42,112 nucleotides of DNA from Burkholderiales bacterium (GTDB lineage: Bacteria > Pseudomonadota > Gammaproteobacteria > Burkholderiales > CAIKXV01): assembly GCA_014379045.1 (NCBI GenBank), contig JACMMK010000321.1, positions 1 through 42,112 on the forward strand, in the 5' to 3' direction. The notes below the pieces were generated by a model. It was not told the DNA's origin. It was given only the letters and a program-made list of their open reading frames with translations, and did not search any database. Of this stretch, positions 1 through 7,429 are shown one piece after another. Made by a program: the position numbers and the translations under genes. Each line of letters starts with the position of its first letter. Within the stretch, counting starts at the first letter, position 1.

Positions 1-138
1 GGGGGCGTGTTGCTGCTTGCCGCAGACGTCGCCGCCCGACTCGTGATCGCCCCGCAGGAGCTTCCGGTCGGCGTGTTGACCGCGGTGCTCGGCGGCATCT
101 ATCTGCTCGCCCTGCTGCGGCGACGCCGGGCGCTCTAG
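1..138 (+). CDS. FecCD-type ABC transporter permease, C-terminal fragment
   Basis: This is the last 45 codons of a gene cut by the left edge of the window; it ends with TAG. The residues ELPVGVLTAVLGGIYLLALL followed by an arginine cluster match the ending usual in FecCD/BtuC permeases, where the ELPVG segment precedes the final membrane helix and a short basic cytoplasmic tail. These permeases form the inner-membrane channel of importers for ferric siderophores, haem or vitamin B12. The ATPase gene begins two bases after the stop, so the two are surely co-transcribed and form one importer. The substrate cannot be told from this fragment. Confidence 0.85.
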   Translation, partial: GGVLLLAADVAARLVIAPQELPVGVLTAVLGGIYLLALLRRRRAL

Positions 139-140
139 CG

Positions 141-959
141 ATGTCGACAAACGCTGTGGCGTTCCCGCTCGCCCCGCAGATCGCGCTCAGTGCGCGCGAA
201 GTGAGCGTGACGCTGGGTCGGACGCAGGCACTCGATCGCGTGTCGCTCGACCTGCCTGCAGGTCAGTGGACCGCGATTGTCGGCATGAACGGCGCGGGCA
301 AGAGCACGCTGCTCGCCGCCCTGGCCGGTTTGTGCAAACTCGACCGCGGCACCGTCACGCTGTGCGGTCAGTCGATCACGACGCTGTCCGAGCGCGAGCG
401 CGCGCGTCGTCTCGCGTGGCTCGCGCAGCAAGGCGATGCCGACAGCGAAGTCACCGTACGCGACATCGTGCGCCTCGGTCGATTGCCGCACCACGGCCTG
501 TTCGGCGCGCCCGATGGGCACGACGAGACCCTGGTCGAGGCGGCCATGCGCGATACCGAATGCACCTGCTTCGCCGAGCGCCGCCTGAGCGAATTGTCGG
601 GAGGAGAGCGGCAGCGCGTGCTGCTCGCGCGTGCCCTCGCAGTGAACGCGCCGGTGATGCTGCTCGATGAACCCACGACGCATCTCGATGCGCCGCATCA
701 GCGCGCGGTGATCCGATGCATCGTCGCTCTGGCGCGCGCCGGTACTGCGGTGGCCACGGTATTGCACGATCCCACGCTCGCGCTTGCCGCCGATCGGGTC
801 GTCGTGATGGCGCACGGAAAGATCCTTTTGGTCGGCGCGCCCGACGATCCGGCGTTGCGCACGACGTTGATCGACGCGTTCGACCACGCGTTCACCATCG
901 AGCGCCTGAACCTCGGGGGACGTGGACGCTGGGTGTCGGTGACGCGGCTGCACGACTGA
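141..959 (+). CDS. ABC transporter ATP-binding protein (FecE/BtuD/HmuV type)
   Basis: This 272-residue ATPase energises the permease encoded just upstream. Visible motifs are a Walker A GMNGAGKST at residues 48-56, the signature LSGGERQR near 152-159, Walker B VMLLDEP near 172-178 and the switch histidine in VLHD near 209. Length and motif spacing fit the FecE/BtuD/HmuV group for metal-chelate import. The Walker A has Met where Pro is usual (GPNGAGKST), which should still bind nucleotide. The start follows the permease stop by two bases, which suggests translational coupling. A CbiX-type chelatase gene lies 1.3 kb downstream, weakly favouring cobalamin as substrate, but iron-siderophore or haem import is equally possible. 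No periplasmic binding protein is inside the window; it may lie to the left. Confidence 0.9.
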   Translation: MSTNAVAFPLAPQIALSAREVSVTLGRTQALDRVSLDLPAGQWTAIVGMNGAGKSTLLAALAGLCKLDRGTVTLCGQSITTLSERERARRLAWLAQQGDADSEVTVRDIVRLGRLPHHGLFGAPDGHDETLVEAAMRDTECTCFAERRLSELSGGERQRVLLARALAVNAPVMLLDEPTTHLDAPHQRAVIRCIVALARAGTAVATVLHDPTLALAADRVVVMAHGKILLVGAPDDPALRTTLIDAFDHAFTIERLNLGGRGRWVSVTRLHD

Positions 960-983
960 CTGGTGGTGCGGACAGGCGGGCGA

Positions 984-1637
984 TTAACCGCGCATCAACG
1001 CCTTCACGTCAGCCGTCAGATCGTTCGTGTCGATCTCGTGCCGCGCCATCAGTCGCAACCGCCCCTGGGGGTCGTAAAGATAGGTGAAGGTCGAGTGATC
1101 GATCGTGTAGCTCTGCGCACCCGCCCCCTTCACCCGGTTGTAGTAGGCCTTGTACGACTTTGCGGTTTCGGCGATCTGCGCCGGCGTGCCGTACAGGCCG
1201 GTGAACGAGGGATCGAACGCCGGCACGTAGTTCTTCAACAGCTCGGGCGTGTCGCGCTCGGGGTCGAGCGTGATCATGACCACCTGCAGGTGCCCGGCGT
1301 CCGCGCCGAGCGCTTTCGACACTTCCGCCAGTTTCAGCATCGCAGTCGGACACGCATCGGGGCACTGGGTGAAGCCGAAGAACACCGCGACGACCTTGCC
1401 CTTGTAGTCGGCGAGCGTACGCGGCTGGCCGTTGAAGTCGGTCAGCGCAAAGCCTTGTCCGAAATTCGCTCCGGTGACATCGATCGAGCGAAACGCCGGC
1501 TTCTGCGCTTCACCGCAAGCGACCAGCATCGAGCCAGTGCCGGCCATGGCGAGGGCCGACAGCGCGAACTGCGCGCCGCGCACGAGCGCACGACGACGCT
1601 GCGTATCGATGACCGACCTGGGTAGCGTACGGCGCAC
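984..1637 (-). CDS. SCO1/SenC/PrrC family copper-binding lipoprotein
   Basis: This 217-residue protein belongs to the SCO family, which delivers copper to the CuA site of cytochrome c oxidase or acts as a thiol-disulphide reductase in that process. It shows an N-terminal hydrophobic segment ending in a lipobox-like LVAC (Cys41), so it is probably a lipoprotein facing the periplasm. The thioredoxin-fold copper site is complete: CPDACP supplies Cys92 and Cys96, and His181 in IDHSTFTYL is the third ligand. It starts five bases after the PCu(A)C chaperone gene on the same strand; the two families commonly work together in CuA maturation. It converges with the ATPase gene at its left. Confidence 0.92.
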   Translation of the reverse strand: MRRTLPRSVIDTQRRRALVRGAQFALSALAMAGTGSMLVACGEAQKPAFRSIDVTGANFGQGFALTDFNGQPRTLADYKGKVVAVFFGFTQCPDACPTAMLKLAEVSKALGADAGHLQVVMITLDPERDTPELLKNYVPAFDPSFTGLYGTPAQIAETAKSYKAYYNRVKGAGAQSYTIDHSTFTYLYDPQGRLRLMARHEIDTNDLTADVKALMRG

Positions 1638-1642
1638 GATGG

Positions 1643-2158
1643 CTAGCGCGGGTGACCCATCGCGCGATGGCTCTCGTGCGCTCCCTCGCGGCCACTTTTC
1701 TTCGCCTCAGCGGTCACCGGACGGACCTGCGCCTGCACGGCCACCTGTTCGCGCTTGCCGTCCTTGCCTTCGAAGGTCAGCGTGATCGGTATCGTGGCAC
1801 CCTTCTCGAGCGGCCCGGTCAGGTCGACAAGCATCATGTGGTAGCCGCCCGGGCGAAGCTCGAGCGGCCTACCCGGCGCGACCGGCACCGCGTCCACCGC
1901 GCGCATGCGCATCACGTTGTCGACTGTCGTCATCTGATGGATTTCGACGATCCGCGAAGCCGCTGACGAAGCCCCGACGAGGCGCGTCTGCGACGCGGAC
2001 GTGATGCGCATGAATGCGCCGGTCGAGCGCATGCCGGTCACCGTGCCCCGGACCCAGGGGTCATCGATCGTGACTTGCGCGAAGCCCGTCGTGGCAGCAC
2101 CGAGCATCGCGAGGCCGATCGCGGCACACGTCGCGCAGTGCATCCGCTGCGGCCGCAT
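1643..2158 (-). CDS. PCu(A)C periplasmic copper chaperone
   Basis: This is a DUF461/PCu(A)C family protein that carries Cu(I) in the periplasm to SCO and cytochrome oxidase. The family copper motif is exact: the His in EIHQM, ten residues, Met, 21 residues, then His-x-Met (YHMM), that is H-X10-M-X21-H-X-M. A signal peptide ending near GFAQ precedes the mature start VTIDDPWVR. The C-terminal tail (HESHRAMGHPR) is rich in His and Met and may bind extra copper. A longer form could begin at 2200, but it lacks a ribosome site and would start close to a -10-like TATACT. I therefore prefer the ATG at 2158; the next ATG at 2143 is also possible. The SCO gene follows after five bases. Confidence 0.9.
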   Translation of the reverse strand: MRPQRMHCATCAAIGLAMLGAATTGFAQVTIDDPWVRGTVTGMRSTGAFMRITSASQTRLVGASSAASRIVEIHQMTTVDNVMRMRAVDAVPVAPGRPLELRPGGYHMMLVDLTGPLEKGATIPITLTFEGKDGKREQVAVQAQVRPVTAEAKKSGREGAHESHRAMGHPR

Positions 2159-2203
2159 CGAAACCGAATGCGGCGCTTGAATGTCGCAGGAAGATTGCAT
2201 AGC

Positions 2204-2216
2204 GCGAGTATATTCG
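2204..2216. promoter_or_regulatory. Possible -10 region between divergent PCu(A)C and cbiX genes
   Basis: The AT-rich core GAGTATATTCG reads TATATT on the plus strand and AATATACTC (TATACT) on the minus strand. Both resemble a sigma-70 -10 hexamer and it is the only AT-rich patch in this short divergent spacer. No convincing -35 at the right distance was found on either strand, so this is tentative. Transcription leftward from here would begin near 2200 and supports the downstream start chosen for the PCu(A)C gene. Confidence 0.3.
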
Positions 2217-2264
2217 TCGCATGCCCCTGCCTGCTCACCCTACCGCGATGTCTGTGCGCGCACG

Positions 2265-2630
2265 ATGACTGCCGAGCCGCTCGTGCTGTTCGCCCACGGC
2301 GCGCGCGATGCACGCTGGGCAGAGCCGTTCGAGGCGATCCGCACCGCGCTCCAGGCGCAGCAGCCGACACGGCGCATCGAACTCGCGTTCCTCGAGTTCA
2401 TGCAGCCGTCGCTCGATGAAGTCGCCGCGGCGCTGCATGCCGACGGGGTCGAACGCGCGCTCGTCGTGCCGTTGTTTCTCGCCACCGGCGGTCATCTCCG
2501 ACGCGACCTGCCGGCGATGGTCGAAGCGATCGGCGTGCGCTTTCCCGGGCTCGAGTTCCGTATCGAAGCGCCGCTCGGCGAGTCGCCTGCGATGCGCCGG
2601 GCAATCGTCGACTGGCTCGCCGGCATGTAG
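2265..2630 (+). CDS. cbiX: Small CbiX/SirB-type sirohydrochlorin chelatase
   Basis: This 121-residue protein matches the short CbiX (CbiX-S) class, which inserts cobalt into sirohydrochlorin for cobalamin, or iron for sirohaem, as a symmetrical dimer. The first metal-binding His is in LFAHGARD (His11). The second is in VPLFLATGGHLRRDLP (His77), the classic pattern of this family. FLEFMQPSL is also characteristic. The reading frame is open further upstream, but those residues look unlike the family, and ATG 2265 places the conserved beta strand EPLVLFAHG directly at the N terminus. It diverges from the copper chaperone gene. The nearby metal-chelate importer makes a role in B12 synthesis possible, but no other cobalamin gene is in the window. 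Confidence 0.88.
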   Translation: MTAEPLVLFAHGARDARWAEPFEAIRTALQAQQPTRRIELAFLEFMQPSLDEVAAALHADGVERALVVPLFLATGGHLRRDLPAMVEAIGVRFPGLEFRIEAPLGESPAMRRAIVDWLAGM

Positions 2631-2702
2631 CGACCGGTAAAGTTCCCGCGCGGGGTGCGTGTTAAAATTTCGGGCTCGGTCGCGCCCCCAACTGGAGCCC
2701 CA

Positions 2703-3770
2703 ATGAGCACCCATCGCATCGCAGTCATTCCCGGCGACGGCATCGGCAAGGAAGTGATGCCGGAGGGGGTTCGCGTACTCGAAGTCGCCGCGCGCAAGTT
2801 CGGCCTGTCGCTTGCCTTCGACCATTTCGACTGGGGCTGCGATCAGTATGAAAAGTACGGGTCGTGGATGCCCGCCGACTGGAAGGCGCAGGTCGGGGGC
2901 CACGACTGCCTGTTCTTCGGCGCCTCGGGCTGGCCGGCAACGGTACCCGACCATGTCTCGCTGTGGGATTCGCTGATCAAGTTCCGCCGCGAGTTCGACC
3001 AGTACGTGAATCTGCGCCCGTGCCGGCTGATGCCCGGCATCAAGAGCCCGCTCGCCGATCGCAAGCCCGGCGACATCGATTTCTGGATCATCCGCGAGAA
3101 CACCGAGGGCGAGTACTCGTCGATCGGCGGGCGCGCGTTTCCGGGCACCGAGCGCGAAGTCGTGAGCCAGCAATCGACGTTCACCCGCATCGGCACCGAT
3201 CGCATCCTCAAGTTCGCGTTCGAGTTGGCGGCCAGGCGGCCGAAGCAACACCTGACCTCGGCGACCAAGTCGAACGGCATCTCGATCACGATGCCGTACT
3301 GGGACGAGCGGGTCGAGGCGATGGCGATCAACTATCCGCAGGTGAAGTGGGACAAGTATCACATCGACATCCTGTCAGCGAACTTCGTGCTCCACCCTGA
3401 CTGGTTCGACGTCGTCGTCGCCTCGAACCTGTTCGGCGACATCCTGTCCGATCTCGGCCCGGCCTGCACCGGCACGATCGGCATCGCACCATCGGGCAAC
3501 ATCAATGCCGATCGCAAGTTCCCGTCGCTGTTCGAGCCGGTGCACGGCTCCGCCCCCGACATCGCCGGCCGCGGCGTCGCGAACCCGATCGGCGCGATCT
3601 GGTCGGGCGCGATGATGCTCGATCATCTCGGGCATCCCGAGGCGGGCGCGGCGATCGTGAAGGCGATCGAGAAGGTGCTCGAACCCGGCAGCGGCGCCCC
3701 GCGCACGCGCGACATCGGCGGCACGGCAGGGACGGTCGACCTGGGCAAGGCGATCGCCGAAGCGCTCTGA
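2703..3770 (+). CDS. Tartrate/D-malate-type dehydrogenase (isopropylmalate dehydrogenase family)
   Basis: This 355-residue enzyme belongs to the beta-decarboxylating dehydrogenase family, which oxidises 2-hydroxy acids with NAD+ and divalent metal. Features seen are the N-terminal IAVIPGDGIGKEV, the substrate-binding arginine region (FRREFDQYVNLRPCR), ENTEGEYSS, the lysine in SATKSNG, the metal-binding aspartates in ASNLFGDILSDLG, and GSAPDIAGRGVANP. The ENTEGEYS and YVNLRPC signatures are those of tartrate dehydrogenase/decarboxylase and D-malate dehydrogenase rather than LeuB. The start at 2703 has a GGAG four bases into the upstream leader (CTGGAGCCCCAATG). An MFS transporter gene follows after four bases, suggesting uptake and oxidation of a hydroxy-dicarboxylate such as tartrate or malate. 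The exact substrate is inferred. Confidence 0.88.
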   Translation: MSTHRIAVIPGDGIGKEVMPEGVRVLEVAARKFGLSLAFDHFDWGCDQYEKYGSWMPADWKAQVGGHDCLFFGASGWPATVPDHVSLWDSLIKFRREFDQYVNLRPCRLMPGIKSPLADRKPGDIDFWIIRENTEGEYSSIGGRAFPGTEREVVSQQSTFTRIGTDRILKFAFELAARRPKQHLTSATKSNGISITMPYWDERVEAMAINYPQVKWDKYHIDILSANFVLHPDWFDVVVASNLFGDILSDLGPACTGTIGIAPSGNINADRKFPSLFEPVHGSAPDIAGRGVANPIGAIWSGAMMLDHLGHPEAGAAIVKAIEKVLEPGSGAPRTRDIGGTAGTVDLGKAIAEAL

Positions 3771-3774
3771 GGTC

Positions 3775-4998
3775 GTGCCGCCGGCCCCCTCCTTTCCCTG
3801 GCAGACCCGACCGCTGACCGTCCTCGGCATCACCACGCTGGTGCAGATCGTCACCGTGATGATCGCGCACAGCATGGTGGTGATCGCGCCGGCGATGGCC
3901 GGCGTGCTCGCCGTCGATCCGGCACTGATCGGCTTCCAGGTGAGCCTGGTCTACGGCGGGGCGATGATCGCGGTGATCTTCGGCGGGCGCCTGGTGCAGC
4001 GTTTCGGCGCGTGTCGCACGCAGCAGTACTGCCTCGCGCTGTCGGCGCTTGGCGCGTTCGGCGCGATGGTACCGAACGTCGCCGTCGTCGCGCTCGCCTC
4101 GTTGCTGATGGGCATCGGCACCGGACCGACGACGCCGGCATCGAGCCACGCGCTGAACCGCTTCACCGACCCGGCGAACCGCAATCTGCTGTTTTCGCTG
4201 AAGCAGACCGGCGTGCCGCTCGGCGTCGTCTCGGCGGCGTTCCTGATGCCCTCGACGACGCTCGCCGTCGGTCCGCAATGGGCGTTCGCCACCGTGGCGA
4301 CGATTGCACTGCTCTCGATCGCCGTGCTGGCTCCCGCGCGCGCGACCTGGGACGACGATCGCACGCCGGGCGTGCGCCTGGTGCAGGACCCGCTCGGCGG
4401 GCTACCGGTCGTCTGGCGCCACCCAGTACTGCGTGGCCTCTCGCTCGCCGCATTCTTCTATGCGTTCACGCAACTGTGCGTGACGTCGTTCACGGTCACG
4501 ATGCTGGTGACCGAGTTCGGTGTGGGACTGGTCCAGGCGGGGCTGCTGCTCTCGCTCGTGCAGTTGTCGGGCGTCGTCTCGCGCGTGTTGTTCGGCATCT
4601 ACGCCGATCGCCTGGGCAGCGCGCTGAAGCCGCTCGCGCTGATCGGTTGCGCGACCGCGGTGATGTGCGCGATCACCGCGCTGCTCGGCCCCGGGTGGCC
4701 GCGCACCGGGCTCTATCTGTTGCTCGTCTGTCTGGGCGCCTCGGCCGTCGGCTGGACCGGCATGTTCATCGCCGAAGTCGCACGCGTCGCCCCGAAGGGG
4801 CAGGTCGGCATCGCGACCAGCGGCGCCATCGCGTTCAACTTTCTCGGCATCCTGTGCGGGCCGGCACTGTTCGCGGTCGCCTACGGGTTCGTCGGCAGCT
4901 ACGCGCAGACGTTCGGACTGCTGACGCTCGTGGCGTTGATCGGTGTCGCGATCCTTCTAAAGACGCGTCGGGTCGAAAGCTCGACGTTACAGTGCTAG
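3775..4998 (+). CDS. MFS transporter (CynX/NimT-like)
   Basis: This is a 407-residue, very hydrophobic protein with about twelve membrane segments, the normal size for the major facilitator superfamily. The loop between helices 2 and 3 reads FGGRLVQRFGACR, a recognisable MFS motif A, and a similar loop (FGIYADRLGSALKP) marks the second half. The GTG start lies four bases after the dehydrogenase stop; the GAGG at the end of that gene serves as a plausible ribosome site. Coupling to the tartrate/malate-type dehydrogenase suggests it imports the same hydroxy acid or exports a product. The substrate cannot be read from the sequence. Confidence 0.87.
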   Translation: MPPAPSFPWQTRPLTVLGITTLVQIVTVMIAHSMVVIAPAMAGVLAVDPALIGFQVSLVYGGAMIAVIFGGRLVQRFGACRTQQYCLALSALGAFGAMVPNVAVVALASLLMGIGTGPTTPASSHALNRFTDPANRNLLFSLKQTGVPLGVVSAAFLMPSTTLAVGPQWAFATVATIALLSIAVLAPARATWDDDRTPGVRLVQDPLGGLPVVWRHPVLRGLSLAAFFYAFTQLCVTSFTVTMLVTEFGVGLVQAGLLLSLVQLSGVVSRVLFGIYADRLGSALKPLALIGCATAVMCAITALLGPGWPRTGLYLLLVCLGASAVGWTGMFIAEVARVAPKGQVGIATSGAIAFNFLGILCGPALFAVAYGFVGSYAQTFGLLTLVALIGVAILLKTRRVESSTLQC

Positions 4999-5059
4999 AA
5001 CGAGCCGCCAAGCGCAGCGGCGCATCGGCGGATTCCGCTCGACAGCGGCGTCAGGCGAA

Positions 5060-5071
5060 CGCTCATGAGCG
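5060..5071. repeat. Perfect 12-base palindrome CGCTCATGAGCG
   Basis: CGCTCATGAGCG is its own reverse complement and lies in the short spacer between the convergent MFS gene and the toxin gene. It could be part of a weak terminator hairpin or a protein-binding site; nothing more can be said. Confidence 0.4.
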
Positions 5072-5081
5072 CCGTCTACGA

Positions 5082-5357
5082 TCAGCGATCTTCACGCGTA
5101 TGCCACAGCCTCAGCACTATCACCAGATCGTCCGCCACCTCGTATCGAAGCTCGTAGTCGTCCACGAGCATGCGCCGCACCTCCCGAGGAGCGAACTCCA
5201 GCAGCGATGCGCCGAGCCGCGGTTCGACTTGCAGCATTTTCGGAGCTTGCTTCAGTCTCCCCATCAGGCGCGTGGCCGCGGTCGGATTCACCGGCGCCAG
5301 GAAAGCATGAAGTCGCGCCAAATCCCCGATCGCAGAACGCGACCATTTAAGCCTCAC
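5082..5357 (-). CDS. RelE/ParE-superfamily toxin
   Basis: This is a 91-residue protein if it starts at GTG 5357, which overlaps the antitoxin stop as GTGA. The frame stays open to an ATG at 5402, but the extra residues are low-complexity alanine and acidic ones. The sequence follows the ParE/RelE fold: an N-terminal LKWSRSAIGDLARLHAFL helix, then a basic helix with PRLGASLLEF, a REVRRMLVDDYELRYEV strand pair and a final VIVLRLWHTRE strand. These toxins inhibit gyrase (ParE) or cleave ribosome-bound mRNA (RelE); the ending RLWHTRE is closest to ParE-like members. It is second in a two-gene module after its antitoxin, the usual order. Confidence 0.85.
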   Translation of the reverse strand: MRLKWSRSAIGDLARLHAFLAPVNPTAATRLMGRLKQAPKMLQVEPRLGASLLEFAPREVRRMLVDDYELRYEVADDLVIVLRLWHTREDR

Positions 5358-5629
5358 GCGGGCGGCGGCAGCGGCTTCTTCGTCCCCAGGCTGTCGATCC
5401 AAAGGTCGACATCGGTGTGGTCGACGACTCGCCCGGCGTCCACGTCCGTTATCGCATCGAGCGTCATCCTATGCCGCCGCTCTTCAAGCGCGATGAAGTC
5501 TGCGAGCGCCTGCTTGACAATCCAACCGCGTGGGCGGTCGAGCCGCGCCGCGAGAACGTCGACCTGATCGGCCATCGAAGTCGGTACGTGGGAGGTTATG
5601 ACGCGGGTTTCAGAGTTGGCGTTGCGCAT
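5354..5629 (-). CDS. CopG/ribbon-helix-helix antitoxin
   Basis: This 91-residue protein precedes the toxin and overlaps it by four bases, so the pair is translationally coupled. Residues 8-45 have the RHH pattern: a strand (RVITSHVPTSM) then DQVDVLAARLDRPRGWIVKQALADFI, as in CopG-like antitoxins that bind their own promoter. The acidic C-terminal half (VDAGRVVDHTDVDLWIDSL) is the part expected to wrap the toxin. An upstream start at 5692 is open, but the ATG at 5629 puts the RHH strand near the N terminus as usual. The module probably autoregulates from the AT-rich stretch around 5630-5670. Confidence 0.85.
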   Translation of the reverse strand: MRNANSETRVITSHVPTSMADQVDVLAARLDRPRGWIVKQALADFIALEERRHRMTLDAITDVDAGRVVDHTDVDLWIDSLGTKKPLPPPA

Positions 5630-5716
5630 TCGATTGCTCGTTAATCGGAACCAATCATTATACGTCAGTGGTACCACGTACTTGGCGCGCACGTCTTAAG
5701 GCAAGCTTTGCGAATT

Positions 5717-7426
5717 TCAATGCACCGTCGGCGCCCAGCGTCCGTCCACTTCGACCGCACGTCCGTCCCCCGCCAGCTTCAGCAGGTGCGCATGCAGCGA
5801 CCGTCGCGCCACCGGGTGCAGCGTTTCGGGCGTATCGGCGTAGACGGTTGCAACCAGCGCGTCGAGCGTCGCGCCACCCTCGGCGCCGAGCGTAGCCAGA
5901 CCCGCGACGACCTTCGCCTCGCGCTTGAGCCGGTGCGCGATCAGCTGTCGCACCGCCTCATGAGGGCGCGTGATCAGATAGCCGTGTCCCGGTGCGAGCG
6001 CTTCGAGTTCCATCGACAGCAGACGCTCGAGCGACGCGAGATACGCCGACATGTCGCCGTCGGGCGGCGAGATCACCACCGTCGACCCCTGCATGATGTG
6101 ATCGCCGGTGAACAGCACGCGCTCCTGCTCGAGCAGCCAGCACAGATGATTCGACGCATGCCCGGGCGTGTGGACCGCGCGCAGCGTACAGCCGCCGACC
6201 TGCAGACGTTCACCGTCGGCGAACACGCGCTCGGGCACGAACGATTGATCCTGATTGGGATACGGCGGCGGCGGCATGCCGATCGTCGTTGCCCCCGTGG
6301 CCGCCTTCAGCGCCGCGACGCCCGGCGAATGATCGAGATGGGTATGCGTGCAGACGATCCAGCGCAACCGGGTGCCGACCAGAGCAAGCAGTGCCTCGAG
6401 GTGCGGTGCGCTGACCGGACCGGGATCGAGCACCGCCAGATCGCCGACGTCGAGGTCGCCGATCAGGTAGGTGTTGGTGCCCGGCCCTGTCATCACGCCT
6501 GGGTTGGGCGCGACGACGCGCCGCACGCGACGCGACAACGCCGTCACGGCACCCGGCGTGGTCTCGCTCGTGATGTGCTCGGACCCGAACGGATTCACCC
6601 GTTGCGCCTCGTCGTACCCCGGCTCGTCGGGAAGGATGCGCTCGACCTGTCCGCGCCGCCGCACGATCCACGGCAGCCGCGGGCGCACCTCACCCGCATT
6701 GCGTACCCACGCCAGTGCTTCGGCGGTCGATGCGAACGGCGCCAGCGTCTCCAGTGTCTTCAGCGTCGGAAAGCGCAGCAGCAGTTCACCGCGCGCCTGC
6801 AGCGCGAGCGCGTCGGCGGGCCGGATCCAGACCTGACTCACGCTTTCGATATCGTCGTGCAGGCTCGCCTGGTTCTCCGGCACCGCAGCGACGAAGAAGC
6901 GGGTGTCGTACCGCTTCTTCTCCGACACCGGCGTGATCCAGTGACTCAGATAGGCGATGCGATCGGTCGCGAGCTGCAGCGATTCGGCCGCGCACACCTC
7001 GGCCAGCGTGCGCCCTCTCCCATGCACCACGCGCCGATGCTCGGCAAAACGCTTTTCCTCCGCCGCCGGTTGCAGGTCGAGCAGATGTCCCGCAGGCTCG
7101 TAGCCCAGCAACAGGCCCGCCTCTTCGAACGTCTCGCGGATCGCCGCGACGAAGTATGCGAGCCCGCCCTGCTCGAGCCCGAGCACGGCGCTCGCGCGGG
7201 TATCGTCGAGTCCGACACAGCGCGCGCCGATGTCGGCTGCGCGATCGGTGTCGTCGACGCCCCCGCCCGGAAAGACGAATGCGCCGGCCATGAAATCCAG
7301 GTGCGGGCTGCGTTGCAACAGCAGCACCTCGGGTCCGTGGTCGGCGTCGCGCAGCAGCACCAGGGTCGCTGCCGGGCGTGGCACCACCGGCGCCTTCATC
7401 GGGTTCTGGTGTCCCTCTGCAGGCAT
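5717..7426 (-). CDS. NUDIX hydrolase fused to a metallo-beta-lactamase-fold hydrolase
   Basis: This 569-residue protein joins two enzymes. Residues about 18-230 form a NUDIX domain of the NUDT19/RppH-like type, with FPGGGVDD at 52-59 and the core RETFEEAG at 97-104; a long insertion separates the usual NUDIX box parts, as in NUDT19. Residues about 300-510 form a metallo-beta-lactamase domain with the zinc motif HTHLDH at 361-366, HTPGHASNH and TGDH. The C terminus resembles the winged helix found after LACTB2-like domains. NUDT19 relatives cleave CoA or other nucleoside diphosphates and LACTB2 relatives act on RNA or thioesters; the joint substrate is unknown. It starts three bases after the Bug gene, with AGGGCGAG as ribosome site inside that gene's end. 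Confidence 0.88.
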   Translation of the reverse strand: MPAEGHQNPMKAPVVPRPAATLVLLRDADHGPEVLLLQRSPHLDFMAGAFVFPGGGVDDTDRAADIGARCVGLDDTRASAVLGLEQGGLAYFVAAIRETFEEAGLLLGYEPAGHLLDLQPAAEEKRFAEHRRVVHGRGRTLAEVCAAESLQLATDRIAYLSHWITPVSEKKRYDTRFFVAAVPENQASLHDDIESVSQVWIRPADALALQARGELLLRFPTLKTLETLAPFASTAEALAWVRNAGEVRPRLPWIVRRRGQVERILPDEPGYDEAQRVNPFGSEHITSETTPGAVTALSRRVRRVVAPNPGVMTGPGTNTYLIGDLDVGDLAVLDPGPVSAPHLEALLALVGTRLRWIVCTHTHLDHSPGVAALKAATGATTIGMPPPPYPNQDQSFVPERVFADGERLQVGGCTLRAVHTPGHASNHLCWLLEQERVLFTGDHIMQGSTVVISPPDGDMSAYLASLERLLSMELEALAPGHGYLITRPHEAVRQLIAHRLKREAKVVAGLATLGAEGGATLDALVATVYADTPETLHPVARRSLHAHLLKLAGDGRAVEVDGRWAPTVH

Positions 7427-7429
7427 CGC

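Noticed and set aside
2235..3362. 375-codon minus-strand frame opposite cbiX and the dehydrogenase
   Set aside because: Both plus-strand genes have family motifs throughout; the opposite frame has none.
5060..5071. Palindrome as an integration or resolution site
   Set aside because: Twelve bases alone, no recombinase gene or flanking repeats.
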